Below are positions 17,621-22,619 of a DNA stretch of 41,684 nucleotides, piece after piece (position 1 is the first letter of the stretch; every line of letters begins with the position of its first letter). This DNA comes from Pseudomonadota bacterium (GTDB lineage: Bacteria > Pseudomonadota > Gammaproteobacteria > Burkholderiales > Thiobacillaceae). Where the stretch lies: assembly GCA_021783275.1 (NCBI GenBank), contig JAJXUA010000008.1, forward strand, positions 1 to 41,684, written 5' to 3'. Position numbers and translations under genes: made by a program. The notes below the pieces were generated by a model. It worked only from the letters and a program-made list of their open reading frames with translations. It searched no databases and had not been told where the DNA came from.

Positions 17621-18492
17621 TTTTTCATTTTGTAGCTGCCGCGTTTTGCCGCAACAGGCTCAGGCACAAGCGCTGCGACTTCTTCCAGTGTCCAAACATG
17701 ATCGCTAATCCCGGCTTCCATCGCTGGCGTAACGCGAAGCGTTTTGTGAATTCGCCCGAAATTGTAGAACATGAAGTGCAGCGCTACGGCATGTTCAAGG
17801 TTTTCAATCTTTTTGCTGAAGCCGTTGGTTAACCGCGTAAACCGGCGCATCCCCATCCGCATCGTCAAATTCTGGCGCTCTACATGGCTGGTTGAGACTT
17901 TCTTAACGTCAGGGTCGCCTGAAATGCGGCGCTTCTCTGCACTGACAAACTGAGACGGGCTGTAGCGCTTTTGGGCTTGCAATGCTTCGCCCGGATTGCT
18001 GTAGTGCTTCACCAGCATGGCATAGTCAATCTCGCCACCAAACGCACCTTCTACGGCTTCGATATAGGGCTTGTGGCCGTCTGTAGTCAACTGCACACGA
18101 TTAGCGAGCCGTGAGGCCAGGTCTTCAATAAACGCGGTTGCATATTCCGCATCGCGCTTGCCAACCATGAACGACGGCACCAGCTTGGTATCCGGGCAAA
18201 TTGCCGTCCAGGTGTAAACGTCGCCATGACCGAGAACGCCCTTGTTTTCTTCGGAGACGTTCTTTTCCTTGCTGTAGCAGAAAGACCAGATTTCGTCGCA
18301 CTGGATGCGCTTGCACGGCAGGTTGCGCATGGCTTTGTCCTGATATTCGGAACAGGCTTGACCTACATCTATAAGCAGCGCGGTGACGGTGTTTATTGAA
18401 CAGCCAACCAAGCGAGTGATAGCACGCATGGAATTACCTTCAACCAGCAGGCCGAGGATTTGTGCGCGTTTTTCAATGTTTAGTTTGTTCAT
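17611..18492 (-). CDS. IS1-like DDE transposase
   Basis: About 293 residues. An N-terminal helix-turn-helix (EKRAQILGLLVEGNSMRAITRLVGCSINTVTALL) is followed by a DDE domain: first acidic residue in QCDEIWSFCYSKEKNV, second in LTTDGHKPYIEAV, and glutamate in SHVERQNLTMRMGMRRFTRLT, which resembles the IERNNL block of IS1. ATG 18492 is preferred because GAGGGG lies at good spacing before it; an in-frame ATG at 18510 would add six residues. It is intact and unlike IS1 itself shows no sign of programmed frameshifting, being a single frame. The C-terminus ends inside the left terminal repeat. Confidence 0.9.
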   Translation of the reverse strand: MNKLNIEKRAQILGLLVEGNSMRAITRLVGCSINTVTALLIDVGQACSEYQDKAMRNLPCKRIQCDEIWSFCYSKEKNVSEENKGVLGHGDVYTWTAICPDTKLVPSFMVGKRDAEYATAFIEDLASRLANRVQLTTDGHKPYIEAVEGAFGGEIDYAMLVKHYSNPGEALQAQKRYSPSQFVSAEKRRISGDPDVKKVSTSHVERQNLTMRMGMRRFTRLTNGFSKKIENLEHAVALHFMFYNFGRIHKTLRVTPAMEAGISDHVWTLEEVAALVPEPVAAKRGSYKMKNSN

Positions 18493-18501
18493 CCCAACCC
18501 C

Positions 18502-18575
18502 CTCAAGCATTCATTTCATAATGAATAATATGCATGAGCGTACAAGGAGTCAAGCATAATGAACAAAATGCTTGA
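18502..18575. promoter_or_regulatory. Repeated CTCAAGCAT-type half-sites at transposase promoter
   Basis: Two inverted-repeat pairs lie here. The first is CTCAAGCATTCAT (18502-18514) facing ATGAAT (18521-18526) and ATGCATGAG (18530-18538). The second is TCAAGCAT (18550-18557) facing ATGCTTGA (18568-18575). They cover the -35 and -10 boxes and the upstream ATG, so a repressor bound here could shut off the transposase. Which protein binds is unknown. Confidence 0.5.
18525..18553 (-). promoter_or_regulatory. Predicted sigma-70 promoter of the transposase
   Basis: Minus strand -35 TTGACT (18553-18548), 17-bp spacer and -10 TATTAT (18530-18525), close to consensus. Transcription would begin near 18518, about 26 bases before ATG 18492. 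Confidence 0.65.
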
Positions 18576-18591
18576 GCGAATAGGCATATTG

Positions 18592-18610
18592 ACAAACTCG
18601 TTGAGTTTGT
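18592..18610. promoter_or_regulatory. Palindrome upstream of transposase promoter
   Basis: ACAAACTC-GTT-GAGTTTGT, perfect 8-bp arms around 3 bases, 39 bp upstream of the -35 box and 41 bp beyond the 45-residue gene's end. It could be an operator or a short transcript-end hairpin for the 45-residue gene; there is no T-run on the minus strand directly after it. Confidence 0.4.
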
Positions 18611-18650
18611 TGATACTAAAAAGAGTGAAGGCGTGCGGGCGTTGGGCTAG

Positions 18651-18788
18651 TTAAACCTTAACCAGAATCGGCCAAGCGCGTTTCCCATACGCTTTCGCAT
18701 ACAGGCGCTTGCCCTTGACGGTGATGTAGGCTACAAATTTCACTACATACCCATCAGGGATGGGGAAGTTGAATTTCAACTGTTCCAT
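18651..18788 (-). CDS. Small basic protein of unknown function (45 aa), IS passenger
   Basis: A 45-codon gene starting at ATG 18788 behind AAAGGAGGT, an almost ideal Shine-Dalgarno, and ending with TAA at 18651. The protein begins MEQLKFNFPIPDGYVVKF and continues with YITVKGKRLYAKAYGKRAWP. It is basic, rich in beta-forming and aromatic residues and lacks signal or membrane segments, so it could bind nucleic acid, but I do not recognise the family. It lies between the 267-residue passenger gene and the transposase, on the same strand, downstream of a row of hairpins (18804-18968). The strong ribosome binding site and gene-like composition support translation. Confidence 0.7.
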   Translation of the reverse strand: MEQLKFNFPIPDGYVVKFVAYITVKGKRLYAKAYGKRAWPILVKV

Positions 18789-18803
18789 AGGCACCTCCTT
18801 TCT

Positions 18804-18838
18804 CCGGGGCTTCATCCTGCGCTAACAGGATGTTCCGG
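18804..18838. repeat. Hairpin in the leader of the 45-aa gene
   Basis: CATCCTG (18813-18819) pairs with CAGGATG (18826-18832) around a 6-base loop, and flanking CCGG (18804-18807) pairs with CCGG (18835-18838) across small bulges. It sits just upstream of the Shine-Dalgarno of the 45-residue gene and could influence its translation. Confidence 0.5.
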
Positions 18839-18880
18839 TGTGTTAGGTGCCCGCAACGCCTTCACAAGCAGTACCGCCAC

Positions 18881-18927
18881 GGCCCATAACTAGGTGTTCT
18901 TCTCAGGGATCAAGCTAGTTATGGGCC
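18881..18927. repeat. Hairpin with 13-bp perfect stem
   Basis: GGCCCATAACTAG (18881-18893) and its exact complement (18915-18927) enclose a 21-base loop. On the plus strand it is followed by TTCTCTTTT, terminator-like. On the minus strand, the direction of the cargo genes, no T-run follows. Role is undecided between terminator, attenuator and structured RNA. Confidence 0.55.
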
Positions 18928-18935
18928 TTCTCTTT

Positions 18936-18968
18936 TGGCCTTAACCGGGCGGCAGTCGATTAAGGCCA
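18936..18968. repeat. Hairpin with 9-bp stem
   Basis: TGGCCTTAA (18936-18944) pairs with TTAAGGCCA (18960-18968) around 15 bases. It follows the 267-residue gene and overlaps the short leader ORF at 18941-18982. A plus-strand T-rich stretch lies just past it. Confidence 0.5.
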
Positions 18969-18982
18969 TTACTTCTTCTCAT
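18941..18982 (-). CDS. Possible 13-residue leader peptide
   Basis: ATG at 18982 is preceded by GGAGGG at 5-base spacing; the frame reads MRRSNGLNRLPPG and ends at TAA 18941. It lies after the 267-residue gene and runs through most of the 9-bp-stem hairpin. A ribosome on it would melt that stem, as in attenuation. The signal is only an RBS plus a short frame, so this is tentative. Confidence 0.25.
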   Translation of the reverse strand: MRRSNGLNRLPPG

Positions 18983-19013
18983 TTTTTCCCTCCTCAGTTG
19001 TTTGTTGCGTAGG

Positions 19014-19817
19014 CTAGAGAGCGACCACGTTTATGGCAATCACCTTTGTCTCTTCGGCCTCGTCGATATAGAGGAGGTCAAAGATGTTGGAAGCTGTCAT
19101 TAGCCATTTGGCCCTTCCATCAATAGACCAAGGCGTTTCAGGCTGAGGGAGTTTTTGTAGAAGACCCTGGATAAACGGATGTAGATCATCTCCGCCGGAG
19201 CCGCCTCCATCCCCATCTTTTTTTTGTTTGCCTTCTCGATGAAGATCACTCTCTACACCTGTCAGCTTGCCTGGTTTGCTTGCATTGGGGGGAGACACAA
19301 GCCTGTCCGGATCAAGATCAAAATATCCAGCCTGCTTTGCTGACCGCATAAATACTTGACGGGCTTTATCTTTTTGCTTCGGCGCAACTCCAAATCCCTC
19401 AGCCATACGCTCAATTGCGGCCATCGGCGGGAGCACTTGTCCGTTAAGCCGTTCAAACATTACCTTGAATAACGGTACAGCCAGGAAAGCTTCTGCACGG
19501 GCTGATTTTGCATGCTTGGGATCAAGTACTCGAATACCAAGATCGGTTAATTCGATAGCTCCACGATCATAGGTCAGCATCCCGAACGAACGTGCTGTCA
19601 TGACTCGCATCCGAAACCCTCCACCGGTAGGTGATTGTTTCATTTGCGCAGCAAGTTGGTTCCACTCACAAGAAGTCCCACCTACCGCATGCACTCCAGC
19701 GGCCACCTCGACAGCAGAATCGAAATCAAGATACGGGAACTCAATAGTAGAGCGACCACGTACCTCCGCTTTAACCGGACTAACATCGCTTACGCTGGAC
19801 ACATCTTGACTAGACAT
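19014..19817 (-). CDS. Conserved-looking hypothetical protein with winged-helix-like N-terminus, IS passenger
   Basis: 267 residues, no signal peptide or membrane segment. Residues about 25-105 look like one or two winged-helix modules: EFPYLDFDSAVEVAAGVHAVGG, CEWNQLAAQM, GGFRMRVMTARSFGMLTY and IELTDLGIRVLDP. A second helical block (VLPPMAAIERMAEGFGVAPKQKDKA-type, near 120-165) is followed by a glycine and acid-rich linker (KKDGDGGGSGGDD) and a C-terminal segment with TPWSIDGRAKWLMTASNIFDLLY. The ATG at 19817 has GAGGTGA at good spacing and a near-consensus promoter upstream. DNA binding and regulation are inferred from the helix-wing pattern only. It could also be a defence or maintenance function carried by the transposon. 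I do not assign a named family. Confidence 0.75.
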   Translation of the reverse strand: MSSQDVSSVSDVSPVKAEVRGRSTIEFPYLDFDSAVEVAAGVHAVGGTSCEWNQLAAQMKQSPTGGGFRMRVMTARSFGMLTYDRGAIELTDLGIRVLDPKHAKSARAEAFLAVPLFKVMFERLNGQVLPPMAAIERMAEGFGVAPKQKDKARQVFMRSAKQAGYFDLDPDRLVSPPNASKPGKLTGVESDLHREGKQKKDGDGGGSGGDDLHPFIQGLLQKLPQPETPWSIDGRAKWLMTASNIFDLLYIDEAEETKVIAINVVAL

Positions 19818-19853
19818 AGCGTCACCTCGCCCAAAGAATCAATCAATGGGGGA

Positions 19854-19881
19854 ATACTACGCCACAAAAGATAGGTGTCAA
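19854..19881 (-). promoter_or_regulatory. Predicted promoter of the 267-aa passenger gene
   Basis: Minus strand -35 TTGACA (19881-19876), 16-bp spacer, -10 TAGTAT (19859-19854). Initiation near 19847 gives a leader of about 30 bases. The surrounding stretch is AT-rich. Confidence 0.6.
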
Positions 19882-19897
19882 TAAATATATGAGGAAT

Positions 19898-19943
19898 TCC
19901 GCATAGATAAAAATCGAATTATGCGGACATGTCAGGAGACATG
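19898..19943. promoter_or_regulatory. Paired inverted repeats upstream of the 267-aa gene
   Basis: TCCGCATA (19898-19905) faces TATGCGGA (19920-19927), and CATGTC (19928-19933) faces GACATG (19938-19943). The first pair's CCGCATA half-site recurs before the 85-residue gene (20217-20223), suggesting a shared regulator. The pairs are about 20-60 bp upstream of the -35 box. Confidence 0.5.
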
Positions 19944-19956
19944 CGTAAGACATTGA

Positions 19957-20214
19957 TTATATTATGTCTTTTTTATTGCGGGATGACCATCTTGCATTCG
20001 CTGCCTTCTTTGCAATCTCTGACCGCTCTTCAGGTGTCAACTTTTTCGCGCGTGCGGCACCACCTTTGATACCGCCAAGCCGACCCAGCGCAACCGCAGC
20101 CGGATTCTTCACCGGCTCTTCGGGCTGCTTTGGTTCCTCATCCGTGGCTTGATCCACGATAGACTTGGCGAGTTGATTCAGGTCTAGCCGACCATTGCTT
20201 GAGCGTTTAGGCAT
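19957..20214 (-). CDS. Small basic protein with Gly/Ala/Lys repeat-like C-terminus (85 aa), IS passenger
   Basis: 85 residues starting MPKRSSNGRLDLNQLAKSI, then an acidic and proline-rich segment (DEEPKQPEEPVKNP), then AAVALGRLGGIKGGAARAKK followed by LTPEERSEIAKKAANARW and a lysine-rich tail. The C-terminal half resembles small histone-like or DNA-binding proteins I have seen as hypotheticals on mobile DNA; no function is assigned. It is the first gene inside the right end of the IS. No Shine-Dalgarno is visible and the predicted start of transcription falls next to the ATG, so it may be leaderless. It shares the CCGCATA motif with the 267-residue gene's control region. Confidence 0.72.
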   Translation of the reverse strand: MPKRSSNGRLDLNQLAKSIVDQATDEEPKQPEEPVKNPAAVALGRLGGIKGGAARAKKLTPEERSEIAKKAANARWSSRNKKDII

Positions 20215-20217
20215 ACC

Positions 20218-20250
20218 GCATAGCTTAGGCAGCAGCTATGCCACAGTCAA
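20218..20250 (-). promoter_or_regulatory. Promoter and operator of the 85-aa passenger gene
   Basis: -35 TTGACT (20250-20245), 17-bp spacer and a weak -10 TAAGCT (20227-20222). A palindrome GCATAGCT (20218-20225) and AGCTATGC (20234-20241) covers the spacer and -10. Predicted initiation is next to the ATG at 20214. The promoter lies just inside the right terminal repeat. Confidence 0.45.
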
Positions 20251-20261
20251 GACTTTGGATT

Positions 20262-20280
20262 TTCAAACTGAGACACTACC
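20262..20280 (-). repeat. Right terminal inverted repeat
   Basis: Exact inverted copy of 17602-17620 over 19 bp; beyond that the two ends diverge. Confidence 0.95.
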
Positions 20281-20288
20281 CCAAGCGA
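20281..20288. repeat. 8-bp target-site duplication, right copy
   Basis: CCAAGCGA, identical to 17594-17601. It lies 29 bp beyond the toxin gene's stop codon, so the insertion did not break that gene. Confidence 0.9.
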
Positions 20289-20316
20289 AGCCGAAAGGGG
20301 ACGTGCAGGACTTCCT

Positions 20317-20583
20317 CTATCGATAAACCTCGCGGCGGTTGCCTATCTGCAAAACAAGAACAATCAGCGTGGCATCGCGCAAATCGCAAATCACCCGGTA
20401 ATCGCCCACGCGATATCGCCACAATCCACCCAAGGGACCCACTAGCGCCTTGCCTGCACTGCGCGGGTCATCCAGCGGTGCAATACGCCCATCCATGAAA
20501 TCGACGATCTGCCGGGCAACGGGCTTGTCGAGTTTGCGCAGCTGTTTTTGTGCTGTATCCGAAAACTCAATCGCCCAAGCCAA
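20317..20583 (-). CDS. RelE/ParE-family toxin
   Basis: 88-residue toxin of the RelE/StbE type: IEFSDTAQKQLRKLDKPVARQIVDFM is the usual N-terminal helical hairpin, and LWRYRVGDYRVICDL followed by LVLQIGNRREVY is the C-terminal sheet with the basic residues associated with ribosome-dependent mRNA cleavage. It overlaps the antitoxin stop by 17 bp. The module is outside the IS target duplication, so it belonged to the locus before insertion. Confidence 0.9.
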   Translation of the reverse strand: MAWAIEFSDTAQKQLRKLDKPVARQIVDFMDGRIAPLDDPRSAGKALVGPLGGLWRYRVGDYRVICDLRDATLIVLVLQIGNRREVYR

Positions 20584-20794
20584 GGTCTTTTCTCACTTGC
20601 GCTGAGGAATGGGTTTTTTCCTGACCCTTGCGAACACGCTCCAGCACTTCTGTGGCCAGGTAATAGTCTTCCATCTCTTCAATCCCGCGCTCGATCAACT
20701 CCCGCAAATAGAACGCCTTGGTACGCCCGGTCTGTGCCGCCAAAAAGTCCAGCCGCTGCTCGGTTTCAAGCGCTAGCCGTATCGATGTTGCCAT
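20567..20794 (-). CDS. Ribbon-helix-helix antitoxin of a relBE-type module
   Basis: 75 residues starting MATSIRLALETEQRLDFLAAQTG, a MetJ/Arc-type DNA-binding N-terminus, followed by the helical toxin-binding part (YLRELIERGIEEMEDYYLA) and a tail rich in charged residues. ATG 20794 is preferred with GAAGGGG upstream; ATG 20818 is an alternative but would start inside the operator palindrome. It should neutralise the downstream RelE-like toxin and repress the promoter. Confidence 0.88.
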   Translation of the reverse strand: MATSIRLALETEQRLDFLAAQTGRTKAFYLRELIERGIEEMEDYYLATEVLERVRKGQEKTHSSAQVRKDLGLGD

Positions 20795-20809
20795 GCCAAC
20801 CCCTTCGTA

Positions 20810-20825
20810 TGAATACACGTATTCA
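20810..20825. promoter_or_regulatory. Operator palindrome of the relBE-type module
   Basis: TGAATAC-AC-GTATTCA, perfect 7-bp arms, ending 16 bp upstream of the antitoxin start. Likely binding site for the antitoxin; exact -10 and -35 boxes are not clear. Confidence 0.6.
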
Positions 20826-20919
20826 ATGTATCACATCCATTAATTGCCGTCCCATCCAGGCGCACGAAGACTCAAGACAACGGCTGGGGGACTAAGCGAA
20901 CGCTCTGAGTTAGCCGCGC

Positions 20920-21690
20920 TCAGATCCCCGCATACCATTCGTAGCCGCGATCTTCCCAATACCCGCCTTTGCCGCCACCGAGATGGTCGAAGCGCTCGAC
21001 CAGTTCAATACGCGTGAGGTACTTGGCCGACTTGTAGCCCAGCTGACGCTCGACGCGCACGCGGATGGGTGCGCCATTCTTGACGGGCAGCGGCGCATCG
21101 TTCAGGTCATACGCCAGCACAGTCTGCACGTGCCAGGCATCGTCCATGTCGATGCTTTCGTAATAGTGCGGCCCCTGCCCGTTCATCGGGTCGGCGCAAT
21201 GGAATACGACATAGTTCGCCTGGGGGTGCGGCTCGACCTGCGCCAGCAGATGGCTGAGCGAAACGCCCTTCCATTTGCCGATGGCGCTCCAGCCCTCGAC
21301 GCAATCATGACGGGTGATCTGGGTGCGGCTCGGCAGGGCCTTCAGCTCATCCAGCGTATAGGCACGCGGATGCGCGACCAGACCATCGACCTGCAGGCGG
21401 TAATCGGCAAAACCGTTGGCGACCCAGGCCTGGTAGAGCGGGTTGTTGGGGTTGCTGGTGCCGTTGCTGCGGAACTGCGGCGAGATATCTGCTTCGCTGA
21501 ATTCCTGCGCCATCGACTTGCGCGACAGCAGCAGGCGCTGCGTACCCTGGGTGAGTTTTTCGGCACTGCCGAGTACGCGGGTGAACCACGCACTTTGCGA
21601 CAGCTGATCGCAACCTGTGAGCAGCAGGCCGCTACCCGCCGCCAGGGCGCGACCGAAAAAGCGGCGACGCGTATCGTCATGTCGGGTCAT
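20920..21690 (-). CDS. MsrP/YedY-like molybdopterin oxidoreductase, predicted Tat lipoprotein
   Basis: 256 residues from ATG 21690, which has GAGGAAA upstream. Residues 7-12 (TRRRFF) are a twin-arginine motif and the hydrophobic stretch ends LLLTGC with C27, a lipobox, so the protein may be exported folded by Tat and lipid-anchored. The sulfite-oxidase-type molybdopterin domain includes ITRHDCVEGWSAIGKWKGVSL, in which C130 is the predicted Mo ligand, and later APIRVRVERQLGYKSAKYL. YedY/MsrP repairs oxidised methionine in periplasmic proteins. Here the downstream partner MsrQ is missing and a different cytochrome b precedes it, so the electron route and substrate may differ. It overlaps that cytochrome gene by 14 bp. 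Confidence 0.88.
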   Translation of the reverse strand: MTRHDDTRRRFFGRALAAGSGLLLTGCDQLSQSAWFTRVLGSAEKLTQGTQRLLLSRKSMAQEFSEADISPQFRSNGTSNPNNPLYQAWVANGFADYRLQVDGLVAHPRAYTLDELKALPSRTQITRHDCVEGWSAIGKWKGVSLSHLLAQVEPHPQANYVVFHCADPMNGQGPHYYESIDMDDAWHVQTVLAYDLNDAPLPVKNGAPIRVRVERQLGYKSAKYLTRIELVERFDHLGGGKGGYWEDRGYEWYAGI

Positions 21691-22525
21691 GGGGCGTTTC
21701 CTCGTGAGCAATGCGATAGCGCCCGGTGATCATCGAGCGCAGGTTGTTCCACACGCCGCTGATGAAAACCTCGAACACATGGATGAAGACAAAGGCCACC
21801 AGCAGCCAGGCGGCGACGAAATGCAGCGTGCGCGCGGACTGCCGGCCGCCGAACACGTCGATCCAGCCGGTGAACAGCGCGTTGAGCCCCGGCGACATCG
21901 CCAGCCCCATCAGGATCACCAGCGGAAACAGCCCAAAGATCACCATCAGATACGCCAGCTTCTGCAGGATGTTGTAGCGCAGCGCGTCTGCCCCCTGCGG
22001 ATGGCGCAGGCGCAGGTGGTCGAGGATCGATTGCCCGATGCCGCGCCAGTCTGCACGGCAGGGCCACAGATCACGCACGAAGTGGCGGCTGGCCAGGGTG
22101 TAGAGCACGTAGCACAGGCCATTGATCACCAGCACCCAGGCAAAAAAGAAATGCCAGTGCCGCGCCATCGACAGCCATTGCTGGCTCGGCACCGTGAGCC
22201 AGGTGGGAAAGCCGCGCGCGCTCGGGCGGCCATCCGGCCCGGCCGACAGGCCGAAGACGCCGGTGGTGTTGAATTCATGACCGAACACACGCGTGACCCC
22301 GAGGGTCTTGCCACTGGCGTCGGTGCGCGTGGTCATCTGCAACACCGGCGGCTCACCGGTGTACGACGACTTGCCCCAGTACAGCGCCGGGTGAGCGTTG
22401 AAGATTTGCAGTCCGCTCAAGAGCAGCAGCGCAAACGCCAGCACGTTGATCCAGTGCATCAGCCGCACCGGCCAGCGGTGGCGCAGATATCCCCGACTGC
22501 GGGCGATGGGATCATCGGGTGACAT
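21677..22525 (-). CDS. Membrane cytochrome b561-type subunit (Ni-hydrogenase cytochrome b family)
   Basis: About 282 residues from ATG 22525, preceded by AGGAG. Several hydrophobic helices carry candidate haem-ligand histidines: RLMHWINVLAFALLLLSG, ARHWHFFFAWVLVINGLC, LQKLAYLMVIFGLFPLVILMG and LHFVAAWLLVAFVFIHVFEVF. This pattern fits quinol-linked di-haem cytochrome b subunits. Overlap with the molybdopterin gene indicates one complex that exchanges electrons with the quinone pool. It is larger than MsrQ and not of that family by motif. Confidence 0.87.
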   Translation of the reverse strand: MSPDDPIARSRGYLRHRWPVRLMHWINVLAFALLLLSGLQIFNAHPALYWGKSSYTGEPPVLQMTTRTDASGKTLGVTRVFGHEFNTTGVFGLSAGPDGRPSARGFPTWLTVPSQQWLSMARHWHFFFAWVLVINGLCYVLYTLASRHFVRDLWPCRADWRGIGQSILDHLRLRHPQGADALRYNILQKLAYLMVIFGLFPLVILMGLAMSPGLNALFTGWIDVFGGRQSARTLHFVAAWLLVAFVFIHVFEVFISGVWNNLRSMITGRYRIAHEETPHDPT

Positions 22526-22619
22526 GGCGCTCCTGACGGGATGGGCTGCTGACACCATAGGTGATGTGCGGACAAACGCCAAGTTCGGCACCGCGCGGCC
22601 GAGGGTAGCGCGCGAGTTC

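Larger units (their letters stand above)
17602..20280. mobile_element. IS1-family-like insertion element with passenger genes (2,679 bp)
   Basis: The element is bounded by perfect 19-bp terminal inverted repeats, GGTAGTGTCTCAGTTTGAA at 17602-17620 and its complement at 20262-20280, and by 8-bp direct repeats CCAAGCGA outside them. Ends beginning with GG and an 8-9 bp duplication fit IS1 and IS1595 relatives. All genes read on the minus strand: an 85-residue basic protein, a 267-residue winged-helix-like protein, a 45-residue protein and a DDE transposase at the far end whose stop codon lies inside the left repeat. Passenger DNA occupies roughly two thirds of the element. Base composition is lower in GC than the flanks. 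The clean ends and duplication imply recent movement. Family assignment rests on the transposase motifs, since I cannot compare it with an IS database. Confidence 0.92.

Noticed and set aside
17602-20825. The relBE-type pair as part of the transposon cargo
   Set aside because: The 8-bp target duplication ends at 20288, before the toxin gene, so the module lies outside the element.
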